A DNA stretch of 64,000 nt, taken from contig JANUWF010001218.1 in assembly GCA_026120185.1 (NCBI GenBank), forward strand, positions 868,001 through 932,000, written 5' to 3'. The stretch's first letter is position 1. Every line of letters begins with the position of its first letter. The position numbers were made by a program, and so were the translations under genes. This document shows, in pieces, positions 32,827-43,861 of this stretch. The notes under the pieces are model-generated. The model was given only the letters and a program-made list of their open reading frames with translations. It was not told the DNA's origin and ran no database searches. This stretch comes from Voacanga thouarsii. Its lineage: Eukaryota; Streptophyta; Magnoliopsida; Gentianales; Apocynaceae.

Positions 32827-35229
32827 TAATCTTATAAAAAGTTTAACAAAACTACAAGAGATTAACAAGCCAAACCTAATAGATAAGAATATTTTAAATA
32901 AAAAATCATTCAAATCAAACAAAACCAAATCAAACCGTGAACACATTTAGCAGTGTTAGGATGGAAGATTTAAAAAAAAAAATGAATTTAAGAACATTTT
33001 TGAATAATATTTGAAAAAAGAATTTAATTAATGATAGAATTTTACTCTATTAGCAAGGGGACGTATCATCCAAATTAATGTTTAGATGGATATTTGATAA
33101 TTGCATAAGAGTTTAGAATGGTTTTTGGTATTCACGTTGATTGGGTATTGCAACAAAAAAGAATTGAATATTTTAGACTCCCCTAAAAATTGAAAATATT
33201 TAATGAGAATTATCACTTTTTATGCTATATATATATAAAAGGATTGCCTTTTTTTCTCCTCTCTCTATTACTTTTATAAGACCCATGGTTCAAATGAGTC
33301 CGAAGTTTGGTAAATTTGCGATTTGTTCTCCATTTCGACACCGAAATTTTATTTTGTAAATTTATTGCGAACATGAAAGTCATTTTTTATTTTTGTTTTT
33401 CGCCACGAATTAATCTAAGGAATAGTAATAAAAATTTGTAAACTATCCAACAAATGAATTGAAGAAAACAAATAGTATCATCTCTTGAATAAATGGAGAT
33501 CTAGATCTATTAGCATGTCTTCTTCATTTTCTCTTTTCGAATATTTGCAGTTGGCATATTGTCAGAGCAATTCTCCTGCTGATGTGAACCGTACTAAAAG
33601 TAGTAAGATCCAACAATTGAACTTGACAACTTTACCTAAGAACGTCTAAGAAAAACAGATTTATAAAAAGAACTTTGACCTGTATTTATATGATCAAACA
33701 AGAACCCAAATTATAAGAAAAATTGTAGACGCAACACTGAATAATACAGATGAGAAAGTGAGTGGTAAGTTTAAATTTTGAACTCCTCAAATTAAAATTT
33801 GATAAGCTTAAAGAATTTAATGAAAAACCAAGAAACAGAATGCTTTCTAAAATATAATTGATCAGCTCCATTACAAGCATAAATGTGCCCTTATATAGAG
33901 GAAGAATTAACCTTAGAAAGCAGATTTAAATCCAATTTAAAAATACGAACTTGTCTAAAATAAAAGAAATTTTAAAGTAAATTTAATCCCCTAAGTTATG
34001 AAATAGAAGGATAAGTGCAAAAGATAGGCAAAAGAATAAGAGAAATCAAATACAGCTTGAGATTGGTAAGTAAATTTCTCTAAAATAGGGATAAGAAGTT
34101 AAACACATCTGTGTGAGATCGTCAACTTTCGAGAGCCATAACTTGAGTTACAGAGTTTCAAATGACTTGATTCTTTTATTCATTGGAAAGATTGACGTGT
34201 TCTCTACATCTTTGTAATTTTGGTGAATTTATAATTCTTCCATTTTCTTATATTTTCAAAGTACAATATTTTACTACTCTATTTACTAAGTTAAGCTAAT
34301 TAGTTTTGAATTTGAGGATTGACTTAACTCTTCAGAGCATGGTTTTTTTTTTTTTTTAATCGAACCGGATCTGGCCAATCTGTTATTGGTTTAACCGATC
34401 TATTTTAAAAAATAAATTAAAAGAATAAAATTTAAAATTATGTATTATTAATAAATTAAGAATGATTACTTTTAATTTTATAACTGTAACTTGTTTATTT
34501 TATTGGTAATTTGTCATTTTAGGATATTATATTAGTTAAGGATTGGAATGTTTATATTTTTATATACTTGAATTATATTATATTATTAATTTGTTTTGTT
34601 TTTTATAATAATTATATTTTTAAATTATAATATTATTAATTCAATTATAATTTAATTATAATTAAATTATTAAATTATAAATTAATAAATTTTCTAATTC
34701 GATATCCAATTTAATTCTGAAAACGTTACTATAGCGCAACTTACCCTTTTAGACCATATGCCTTTGAATTAGTCTATTTAAAACTCCTTAAATGCTCTTA
34801 CCACTTACCCTGGTGATTGGACCTCCATTAATACTCAGTGGATCAGAATTCGGTGTTGTACTTTGATGCTCTTTGAATTTTCATCACCTCCGACCAAAGT
34901 AAATTTAATATGATTGACAATCTTACCGTTTTATAGTCAATGGTTCCGTTCTCATTAGATGGCAGCTTCTTCTCTGAATAAATTACACTTTTATTTAATA
35001 TTCAATATATCTTCCCCCTTTTGTCCCTATCATTTTCTTTTTCACTTAGTCATACAGTATTTCTTTCCGAAAGACGGCCTTCTCTGACTCTAACATCTCT
35101 TTAATTTATTTATTTTATTAGTTCTCGTGTATATTTAAATTTTTAAATCTGTATTTCTTTGAATTCAATCAAAATCTACACCAAAAAACTTTGGCCACGG
35201 ACTTGAAAGAAACCCATCTTTAATATTTT
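32827..35229. other. AT-rich non-coding DNA
   Basis: No transposon or gene recognised. Minor items: AATCAAACC-type words at 32,910-32,940, TATATATATA near 33,226, a 45-codon ATG frame at 33,514 without recognisable content, and a T15 run near 34,346. 34,560-34,700 is almost pure A/T with repeated AATTATAA words. Confidence 0.5.
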
Positions 35230-36188
35230 CTCCATCCATAAATAATTGGTCTAATTGTAAAAATTATGCGTATTAAAAAATTATAAAATTTTATAATAAA
35301 AATGATTAAAAATGCTCACTATACCCTTTTAGGGATGTACTCGAATCGAATAAAATCGAACCTTAAAGTAATCGAGCCGAACTTTATTATTTTTACCCAA
35401 AGCTCGAATTCGAGTTCGAATCCGATTCGAATATCAAATTCTAACTCGAATTCGATTCGTTTAACATACTTAAAATTCGAACTCGATTTAAAACTCGATT
35501 ATAATAAGTTCGAAAGTTCGAATTCGAGCTCGAGCTCGAATTTGAATTAAACTTGAATTTAACTATTAAAAAAATAATAAAATTTACAAAATTAAATAAT
35601 TATATATTAACTAATTAATCGAACATGTTCGCGAGCTTTCAAGCATAATACTTTGATATTCGAATTCGACTCGTTTAAAATTCGAGTTTAAACATAATGT
35701 TTATATTCGAGCGTGAGCTCGAATTTTTCGAACTCGAACCGAGCCTTTATCGAGCCGAGTCCAAACATGTTCGATAAAGACTCGATTCGAGTACATCCCT
35801 ATACCTTTTAGAATTTTTTTATTATCTTTCTCACCTTATTAATTTGAATCCAACCACTCATTTAATTGCATCACTCTAATAATTACATATATTTCTCTTT
35901 TCACATATATCATTTGTCTTTCTCTTCCCACTCTTTATTTTAGAATCTTATTTTTACCCATATCACCTCATTAAATTATACTTTTGATTTTTTTTATAGA
36001 ATAACGTGATTTTATTGTTGGTTAAAATAACTTCAGTATGAGTAATTATAATACTAATTAATTAATAAAAAATTATACTAAGGATAAAATTAGAAAAAAA
36101 TAATTAAATACAACTTATATTTAAAAAATAGATAATTCTTTTTAAAAAAATTAAAAAAATTAGACCAATTATTTGTGGCCAGATGGAG
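35230..36188. mobile_element. Stowaway-like inverted-repeat element (candidate), hosting a second element
   Basis: The left end reads CTCCATCCATAAATAATTGG followed by TCTAATT; the right end (36,150-36,188) is its inverse, AATTAGACCAATTATTTGTG then GCCAGATGGAG, followed by TA. Ends beginning CTCC.TCC with TA flanks recall Stowaway/Tc1-mariner MITEs, though this one is long (~490 bp without the nested element at 35,331-35,800). No transposase is seen. Confidence 0.55.
35331..35800. mobile_element. MITE-like element with TCGAG-rich body (470 bp)
   Basis: A perfect 19 bp terminal inverted repeat AGGGATGTACTCGAATCGA is at both ends. The body is made of many TTCGAA, TCGAGC and CTCGAATTCG words, which also form long imperfect hairpins. 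Flanks ATACCCTTTT and ATACCTTTT suggest a 9-10 bp target duplication with one indel, closest to Mutator-type elements. No coding capacity. Confidence 0.8.
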
Positions 36189-37230
36189 TATTTCAATTGT
36201 ATTACCAATTGGGTATGAAATTTCTATCATTGTGCTATACTTTCTATTAATAAATGTGCTGCTCAAGTTGGTTTCGTTGAAGTTAGGTGGAATTGCTAGG
36301 TTGGAATTTTGTGAGGATACCATTGAGAAGCAAAAAGAGGTTATAGGAGTAGGAAGGGGAAAAAAAAAGGATTTGACGGTAGTGTTTCGAAGAGAGAATC
36401 ACAATAGCAAAAATTTCTTATGTTGTTGGAAGAATACTGGAAATATAGGAAATATATGTGCGTGCGTGCGTGCGTGCAAAAGAGAGAGAGAGGGGGAGAA
36501 TTTAATGCATGTGATTCTCAATGATAAAGAAGGAAAATGTTATTAGTGAAAAAAGAACAATTGACTGTGAATGAGAAGATTGTCAATTAAATTAAATTTG
36601 CTCTAGCAAGGGGAGAACTACTTTGACAATATTGCCAGCCTGTAGTTTATTTTTATCTATTTTTAAGTGTGTTTCAATAGTTTTTTCTCTCTATAACATA
36701 TACATACTAATAAGTTGTCTCGCAAGAAATGTGAGGTCGGATATCTGTGCTCTCTTTAGTTACTTATTTTTTATTAATGATATATTCAAAACATTAAATT
36801 TATATAGTATTTTCTGTTAATAATGTATACAAAATATTCGGAAATAAATTTATAGAATGGTCGAGATTTGTCTAAGAGCATTTGTGAATGAATTTATATA
36901 ATAGATGGTTTTAATTTTAGTTAAATAAGTAACTAAACAACTTTTACATAGGTATTCCGTATCTCTTGTGCTATTTCTTGCTAGGGAAATTTTGATTCAC
37001 TTTCCCTCGTTTTGATTTTTCACACTTGAGACCTTTTTAAGAAAGTTTGTAAAAGATATACTAAAAGTAAGTCTAGGGAGAGAATTAGGGGACAGGAGTG
37101 GCGCTTGTACCTCAAAACGTTTAAGATTTTGTATTTGATTTTATAAAAATAAAAATTTTGTAAGAAATTTAGAGATTTGGAAGAAAAGAAAATCATAGGT
37201 AGCAAAGTGTTTGCATTTATAAGTTGCTAT
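36189..37230. other. Non-coding DNA with short microsatellites
   Basis: Contains (GTGC)n-like GTGCGTGCGTGCGTGC (about 36,459-36,477) followed by (AG)n. No gene or transposon recognised; the 123-codon frame at 36,175-36,546 overlaps the element end and the microsatellite and has no domain. Confidence 0.5.
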
Positions 37231-38475
37231 ATTTATGGAGGGAATAATCCAATTTCCATTCAAATATAACTATTGAATTAATTAAAAGACAACTTATGAA
37301 GTAAATCCTATATCATCCATTTTTATTGCTTCCTTCAAATTTCAAACAAATTTTTTTCTTTTTTTTTTTAACTTGACGAAACTTAACTTATATATATTCT
37401 TTACCCTTTTCGTGTCTTTTGTCTTTGGAAAAGAAAAGAAAAAGAAAAACTAAGAAAAGAAAAAGAACTTTTTTAAGGCTTTACATTTTGACCAAAAAAC
37501 AAAAAGGAAATATAAGGAAAGGAAAAACATTGTTTGTTTCAGTCAGCCTAGAGAAAAAGACACAAATGCCCCTGACTACCAAAAATGAACAGTGTTCCAC
37601 TACTTATTTTCTTATAAAAAAATGGAAAAACAAAAAAAGCAAAGAAAAACAATGTTTAAGGCCTTACATTTTGCACCAAAAAAAGGATGGAAAACTAAGA
37701 AAATGAAAGAGCTTTTAAGGCTTTACATTTTGTCCACAAAATAAAAAAAAAGAACAACAGTGTTTGTTTTAATAGGCCTAGAGAAAAGACTCAAATGCCC
37801 ATTACTACCAAAACTAAACAGTACTAAATACAGCTCCTTTTTCTTTTATATTTTTGGAGGGAATAATTCTATTTCCATTCAAATATAAATACTTAATTAA
37901 TTAAAAGATAACTGATGAAGTAAATCCTATATCATCCATTTTTATTGCTTCCTTCAATTTTCAAACAATTTTTTTTTTTTAACTTGACGAAACTTAACTT
38001 ATATATATATTCTTTTCTTTTTTTGTATCTTTTACTTTTATGAGAAAAAGAGAAAAGAAAAAACATTTTAAGGCTTTACATTTCGTAAAAAGAAAAAAAT
38101 AAAAACAGCGTTTAAGACTTTACATTTTACTCCAAAAAAAAAAGGAAAAGAAAAGAGCTTTTAAGACTTTACATTTTCTTGAAAAAAATAAAGAAAAGAA
38201 AAGAAAAACAATAATGTTTGTTTTAGTGAGTTAGAGAAAAAACACAAATGCCACTGACTACTAAGAATAAATAGTGCACTACAACTCCTTTTTTTATATA
38301 AAAAAAAGAAAAATAATATTTAAGGCTTTACATTTTGCACACAAAAAAAAAAGAAAAAGAAAAACTAAGAAAATAAAAGAAAAGAACAATAATATTTGTT
38401 TTAATGGATGTAGTAAAAAGACACAAATGTCCATTACTACCAAAAATAAATAGTGCAAAATACAACTCCTTTTTC
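37231..38475 (+). repeat. Two tandem ~619 bp units, A/G-rich
   Basis: The segment from ATTTATGGAGGGAATAAT (37,231) recurs as ATTTTTGGAGGGAATAAT at 37,850, followed by the same TCCATTCAAATATAA, CATCCATTTTTATTGC and AACTTGACGAAACTTAACTT blocks, a period of 619 bp. Each unit also contains shorter internal repeats of AAGGCTTTACATTTTG plus AAAAAGAAAAG, and ends with ATGCCC..TACCAAAAAT, ACAGT, CTCCTTTTTCT. A stray copy of the end motif is at 43,305-43,355. Confidence 0.85.
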
Positions 38476-38861
38476 TATATATACTAGTAGGGTTACTCGA
38501 CAAGACGTAAGGTCGAGTACCCATGGTATCCTCATCATCATACAAAAATAAATTTGAAAAAAATATATGAAAAAATTACAGACACAACTAACTAAGTAAA
38601 ACATTAATAATGTTGCAAAATTAAGTTTTGATTCAAATAATTTTGCTACAATAACATATGTGCTATATTTTGCACCATAGCAAAAATCTACTATTTGGTT
38701 TGCTACAGAGAAACAATGTGTATTAAAGTATTGATGTAAAAGCATACTTTAGCACATGCTCCATTATGCCTCCCTCTCACTAAACACAATATGTGTATGT
38801 GTGTGCAGAATTGATTTTGAACCATTTGTAATTGCTTGATTCTCTGTTGTTGTTATTTACT
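38476..38861. other. Non-coding spacer
   Basis: No gene. It begins with ACTAGTAGGGTTACTCGAC and AAGGTCGAGTACCC, of which a diverged relative, AAGGCCGAGTACTCGTG, is found at 40,749. (TG)n is near 38,790-38,805. Confidence 0.4.
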
Positions 38862-39958
38862 AGGGCTGCAAATGAGTCGAATCGAGTCGAGCTATAACTT
38901 ATCGAGATCGAATTAATATGAAATTTGTAAAGGCTCGAGCTCGTTTGAACAAAAAAATTTATACTCGAGCTCAACTCAATTCACTTTTAGGATTACTCGA
39001 ACTCGACTCGAGTATACTCGAATACTGTTCAAACTTTCTCGAGCTCAAGAACTATAAATTAAATTTGATATGTTTAATTAAAGTAATCCCTTTAACACTA
39101 AAAACTTAACACAATTGAATTTTTAATCCTTTCAACTTCAATTTTATAAAATGTTATAATAAAAATCTAAAATAGATGAAATAGATGATCAATGTCTTCT
39201 TCTTCTAAACTGAACTACTCCGCAGCCAACCACCAAGATCTAATCCAAAAAGCCAAATATATTGCTGCCATTCAATCTACTAAAATTTCATAATGAATAA
39301 TGATTGACTTTTTGTATTCTAGAGTTATAATAATGTGATATTAGTAATATAAATTAGCAAGAATATTTCAAGGTACTTTAGCCCCCCTCCCCCCCAAAAA
39401 AATATTGTAAGGTACAATAATTTTTATTATCTATTGCATAATTATTTTTTAATAAAACTATAATAAAATACATATTTATATAGGTATAGAATATATTTGA
39501 GTAATAAAATTTATAAATATGCTTTCATATATTATAAGAAGATATATATATATATATATATATATAGCCTAAAAATGATTGTAAGGTACAATAATTTTTA
39601 TTATCAAATGTATAATTACTTTTTGGTAAAATTATAGTAAAACACATATTCATATAGATATAAAATATATTTGTGTAATAAAATTTATAAATATGCTTTC
39701 ATATATTATAACAAGATTTATTAATATTCATATATTAATATTATTTATATCTTTATTTATTCAAACTTGAATTCGAGTTCATGAATCGCGCATTCGAACC
39801 GAATTTTTTAACGAGTTTCGAGTCAAGCTTTGCTAAGCTCGAGCTCGGCTTGTTTAATTCAAGGCTCGATTGGAGCTCGTCTTTGGCTCGGTCAATGCCG
39901 AGTTCGAGCCAAGCTTTGACCAAGTAACTCGCGAAAAGCTCGATTCGTTTGCAACCCT
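38862..39958. mobile_element. Second TCGAG-rich inverted-repeat element (1,097 bp)
   Basis: Left end AGGGCTGCAAATGAGTCGAA, right end inverse AGGGTTGCAAACGAATCGAG. The subterminal regions are rich in TCGAGCTC and ACTCGA words, as in the element at 35,331, so the two are probably related. The centre is AT-rich and holds a tandem duplication (39,405-39,720). I could not identify a convincing target duplication. Confidence 0.65.
39405..39720 (+). repeat. Internal tandem duplication, ~175 bp unit
   Basis: GTAAGGTACAATAATTTTTA..ATAAAATTTATAAATATGCTTTCATATATTATAA occurs at 39,407-39,540 and again at 39,580-39,714, the copies separated by (TA)n at about 39,541-39,566. Confidence 0.85.
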
Positions 39959-40967
39959 AGTCATCTACCATGATGATGCCCAACACTGTCTCTAAACCTT
40001 TGATTGGATATGTGACAAAATGTGTATATCTCTCTCAGTTATTATAGTCTCTAAGGGCACCAGTAGCAGCTTTGAAGCATTTATACCTGAAAATATGACA
40101 CGCTCTTCTTTGATTAAGAATCACAATGAAGCCAAGACTTTACAGAGATATAAACCAAATAGAGTTTTCTTGGCTTACTTTAATTTGCATTTGTCATGGT
40201 AAGAAATATGACACAGATGTAAAGAAGAAACTGCATATAAACAAAATAAGGTAAACTTGTTATCAAAAGATGCACAATGCATGATAGATGGGAATAAAAC
40301 AAAAAGAAATGAAAATTTTAACGCTGAAGTTATCTTGTGTTTGCTTTATAATACACCTTGAGGCTAACTTAGATAAAAAGCTAACCATTTCTTGCTCAAC
40401 AAAAAATCAGAAGCTATGAAAAAAAAAAAAGAAGTGGAAAATGAATACAACTTAGATTAATAAACCAACTTAACTTTTACTAATGCTCCAAGAGTAACCT
40501 AAGATTAATGCCTTGAGAAGTCAATAGGAAATGGTCATTCTCATTTCCAATGATCAAAATCCAACAAACAAAACACAAATTTATTTTGTTCCATTCTCAT
40601 TTGCCTTTTACAACTTCAAAATGCTCAATTTTGTTCCACTATCATTTGCCTTTTACAACTTCAAATGCTCATCTTGCACATGATAGATAGCTGATTGATA
40701 AGGCAGAGGGGGCACATGATAAATTAGTACTAGCAAACTCTCTCAGGCAAGGCCGAGTACTCGTGATATTCTCACCAATCCCCCTCCAGTACTTTTCTAA
40801 CAATCCCGTTGGCATCGACAGGGCGTCCATCTTTATAGGAAAGGGCAATATGCTCAAATGTAGTTTAAATGAACAAAAATGCTCACATAAATCATACAAC
40901 TTTTCAAAAGATCTTTACCAGAAAAACTTTTTATGGAAAAAATCCAAAATTAAAAAGCAACAGTACT
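39959..40967. other. Non-coding DNA next to gene fragments
   Basis: No long open frame with recognisable content. 40,550-40,670 holds a short tandem copy of TTTTGTTCCA(C/T)T.TCATTTGCCTTTTACAACTTCAAA. This may be intron or captured non-coding DNA of the fragments that follow. Confidence 0.4.
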
Positions 40968-41089
40968 TGAGTGCAGCAACAGTCAATAGTTCTTGCAACT
41001 CCTTGTGCAGCCTTCTATTCTCTTTACTTAGTGTCTCAAAACACCTCTTCAAGTACTCGCGATTCACCTCAGTCTGCTTCAGTTTTGTG
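40968..41089 (-). pseudogene. HD-Zip class II leucine zipper exon fragment
   Basis: After a TTTTGCAG acceptor the minus strand encodes [20 protein letters not shown] then [14 protein letters not shown], the leucine zipper of HD-Zip II transcription factors (family form [20 protein letters not shown]). The exon starts exactly where HD-Zip II genes have an intron, right after the homeodomain's QNRRAR, so this is genomic DNA and not a processed copy. After QEL it diverges (LTVAALKY in place of RALK), and neither a homeodomain nor the CPSCE motif is nearby. HD-Zip II proteins act in shade and auxin responses as nuclear dimers. Only one exon is present, 100 bp from a P450 fragment on the other strand. 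Confidence 0.85.
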
Positions 41090-41189
41090 CTGCAAAATTT
41101 GAGACAAAAATTATCAATATCTACGCAAAAGCAAAACAATAAAATTTGTAACATAATAAGAAAGAGATGGACAAGTGTAAAAAATGGAT

Positions 41190-41540
41190 AGAACACTGAA
41201 AGTGCGCAAAATGATTTGTTGAATGGCCTAATGAGACTAAAAGATGACGAAGGAAAGTAATTACGTGATATAGAGGTGTTGGATAACATTGTAAGTGTCA
41301 TTGTAGCTGGCTATGTGTCTACTTCGATCTCAATTATGTGGGCTATGTATTATCTTACAAACTATCCCAATGTTCTTAAAAAGTTGTGGGTATGCCTATA
41401 AAACCCTTTGCTATAAAAATTCCCAAGTTCAATTTCATGTCCTCCTCCATTGACCATCTCTGTTGAATTGTAGGAAGAGCACAATTCTATAAGCACGAGT
41501 GGAGATTTCATCACCAGGGACAAGATTACAAAATTGTCTC
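41190..41540 (+). pseudogene. Cytochrome P450 fragment (I-helix region)
   Basis: The plus strand encodes [15 protein letters not shown], then a TAA (41,258-41,260), [40 protein letters not shown] and KLW, followed by a possible GTATGC donor. This is the region before and over the I-helix of a plant P450 (family form [20 protein letters not shown]). The acidic residue of the oxygen-activating AGxE/D-T motif is Val here. A second short match, SGDFITRDKITKLSPM (about 41,492-41,540), is the next conserved part before the K-helix. P450s are ER-bound mono-oxygenases. The stop, the lost acidic residue and the missing ends show a dead fragment. Confidence 0.85.
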
Positions 41541-42191
41541 CAATGCTGTTCTAAACCAACACAAATGTTCCATACCTTGTATGGGACTTCTGCAACTGAT
41601 GAAAAGAACCTTGATGATTTGGTGAAGACGATGACAGAAGCACGTGTCAATAGAAATTCGAGACAATGACCTTATTGTACTTGAGGCTCTGCCTATTGGG
41701 GTCCTTAACTCAATCCATTTATTCAGCAACACAATTATCTCTTTCTTAATTGGTTGTCTGTAGTTTTGCAGAAACCAGTATTGTAGCCAACTTGTGTCAG
41801 TTACTGATATCTACTAATTTTGTTGTTTATAATCTAATAATCTTTTTGGGCTTTGGAATCCTTTTTGGATCGAAATAACTGGGCTAAAAATTAACATTCA
41901 ACAGCAGAGGTGGGAGAGAGGGGGGGCGGAAGCTTAAATTTCTTTTAGAAGAAAATTATTCTAATATTTCTAATTACCAATATATCAACAAAAAAGCATT
42001 TTGTAATTTTGTATTTACACAATTTTCCATTTGAAGAAGGAACTTCGGCAAATAAATTCCTATGGTGCCCAAATATAAATTCCCTAACCAAGGAACACAA
42101 TCTCTCAGTTTCAAAAGTTCTTAAATCAAATCACATTCAAATACATCAAATTATGTCCAAGTAAAAAAGATAAAAATCCCAAAAATCTCAC
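41541..42191. other. Spacer between gene fragments
   Basis: Traces of out-of-frame coding may extend from the P450 fragment to about 41,700; the rest is non-coding with no recognised repeat. Confidence 0.4.
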
Positions 42192-42304
42192 CTCTTCTTT
42201 TTCTTCTTCTTGTGAGACCTCTCAGAGAGACTCCTCTCAACTGTTGAGTTCAACTGTTCAGTTTCTATAGTCACTCCGCTGCTCACCGTCCTTCTTTCTT
42301 CTCT
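42192..42304 (-). pseudogene. Candidate exon, unrecognised, Lys-rich end
   Basis: Bounded by an ACACAG acceptor and a GAAGAG/GTGAG donor on the minus strand. One open frame gives VSSGVTIETEQLNSTVERSL then SERSHKKKKKK. I do not recognise the protein; the lysine run could be a nuclear localisation or low-complexity end. It lies downstream of the candidate exon at 42,723 on the same strand and could belong to the same lost gene. Confidence 0.3.
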
Positions 42305-42722
42305 CTGTGTGAATTTAAAATTAGAAAAAAGAACAAAAAGAGATCCTTCTGATCCAATCTAGATCAAACAAGCCCAAGAACATGTATGTGAAGTGGTGCA
42401 AAAATGCAAAAGTACAAAGAACAAAAGGGGGGGGGGGAAGAACTTTAATAAGAAATTGAGAGGGTTTGGGTGAATCTTGGGAAGAATTGTGAAGAACTGA
42501 AATGTTACAGAATCAAATAAAAGAATTGCACACGCAAATCTAATCGCCCAAACCACACATGCTTCTAAACAAAACCAATTACAAACACATAAAACAAATC
42601 CATATACAGGTAGATGCAAGTACTTGAGAGAAAAAAAGCATAACCTGAAAAGGAAGCCACGGAAGAAGAGAGGAAGAAATCCACAGCTGTGACCTAACCC
42701 AATAGCAAACCATACGAATTAC

Positions 42723-43000
42723 CTTTTTTGACACCATAAACATCCTTAGACGCCTCCAATGGCCCTCTTAAACCATCACCAAGCTCTTTGTAACCTTTAA
42801 TCGACACCTCTGAAGTAGTCATTTCCTTAGCCTTCTTCAACACATCTCTCATCTCAAACTCCCCAACAGCATAACAGAATCAACTGTAACAAAGAACCCA
42901 AAACAATTTCCCCCAAACTATCCAACCTAGCTTCTTCACCCTCCAAAAAGTTCTTCAACAAAGCAAAAACCTACAAATTCCCTTCACTTCTCCTTCCGTA
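42723..43000 (-). pseudogene. Candidate exon of an unrecognised gene, frame-broken
   Basis: The minus strand has open stretches in two frames: ALLKNFLEGEEARLDSLGEI (about 42,990-42,930) then, after a shift near 42,885, VGEFEMRDVLKKAKEMTTSE followed by VSIKGYKELGDGLRGPLEAS and KDVYGVKK, ending at an AAG/GTAATT donor (42,722). Composition and length look coding, but I cannot name the family. It is part of the same cluster of gene pieces as the HD-Zip II and P450 fragments. Confidence 0.35.
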
Positions 43001-43366
43001 GTTGCATGCAAAGTAAACCGAGAACACCACTACTAAAACAAGCCCAGCTTCAAAACGAGTAGTAGAATTCTTTGGGATTCAACAACTTTTCAACCCTTTA
43101 CAAAGAATAGGATCAAAGGAAGAAATTGATCATGATTTCAACATTGAAATATATAAAGATGCAACTGATTTTTGAATCTTTGGATTGTTTTAAAGCCCCA
43201 GATCTCCACAAAACAAGGGAAGCAAACACTTTGTGAACATCGATCCATCAAAGTTGAAACCACTTTTTGTGTTTAACTATTGAAAGGAAAAATGAAAAGA
43301 TAAAAATGCCCCCTAACTGACAAAAAATGAACAATGCAAAGCACAACTCCTTTTTCTCTATTATAA

Positions 43367-43367
<1 letters not shown>

Positions 43368-43402
<35 letters not shown>
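43368..43402 (+). repeat. (AT)n microsatellite, left half
   Basis: Perfect AT dinucleotide run broken by insertion of copia H at 43,403. It continues at 48,901. Confidence 0.9.
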
Positions 43403-43406
<4 letters not shown>

Positions 43407-43766
43407 ATGAATTATTGGAATCTCTATTAATTAGTGAAGGCTCCACTAATTATGGATTTATGTGAATTATTAGAAGATTTTTATGGATGTCCACCATTTA
43501 GTAGAGACACCATTAATTGAGATTAGTTGAAGATGATGTATGCCATGATGTATTCCACTAATTAGAGCTCTATAAATAGAGCTATGCTCTAAGCTTGTAA
43601 TACACCATCATTTTGTGAAAGAAAGATTAGTGAAAGAAAGATTAGAGAAAGAATTGTGAGAGAAAGAAAGAGAGAAGTTTGAAGAGAAATTCTTGTGCAA
43701 AGAATAGTTAGAATTTTCTTAGTGTGTAGTGTGTAGATTTTATTCTAACACTACCCTAATTTTATA
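43403..43766 (+). repeat. 5' LTR of copia H (364 bp)
   Basis: It starts TGTTATGAATTATTGG. The end is set at TTTTATA by comparison with the 3' copy, so it lacks the usual CA. A TATA box TATAAATA lies at 43,571-43,578 inside a short inverted GAGCTC/GAGCTA context. Downstream are GAAAGAAAGATTAG repeats. Confidence 0.93.
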
Positions 43767-43770
43767 AAAC

Positions 43771-43784
43771 GTTATCAGCACGAG
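43771..43784 (+). promoter_or_regulatory. Probable primer binding site of copia H
   Basis: GTTATCAGCACGAG follows the LTR end by four bases. It shares TATCAG with the standard iMet site but diverges after it, so the primer tRNA is uncertain. Confidence 0.5.
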
Positions 43785-43861
43785 TCTCTACCGGTACAAA
43801 AGCCAGAAGACTAAGCACGAGTTTCTGCCATTACCAAAGCCAGAAGATAGGTACGCATTTA

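Noticed and set aside
33514..33651. 45-codon ATG frame
   Set aside because: Short, no recognisable motif, no clear splice or promoter context.
35302..35550. Ser/Asn/Leu-repeat frame, 82 codons
   Set aside because: Translation of TCGAA/TCGAG words of the MITE-like element.
37419..37706. 95-codon Lys-rich frame
   Set aside because: It spans the A/G-rich tandem repeats and reflects composition.
41435..41732. Minus-strand frames overlapping the P450 fragment
   Set aside because: Shadow frames; the plus strand carries the recognisable P450 motifs.
38476..43360. A single Helitron running from TCTATATATACTAGTAGGG to the copia H border
   Set aside because: The TC end is not preceded by A, the same CTCCTTTTTCTATATA words occur repeatedly upstream as part of a tandem repeat, and I found no CTRR end with a hairpin near 43.3 kb. 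Kept only as a possibility in the gene-fragment finding.
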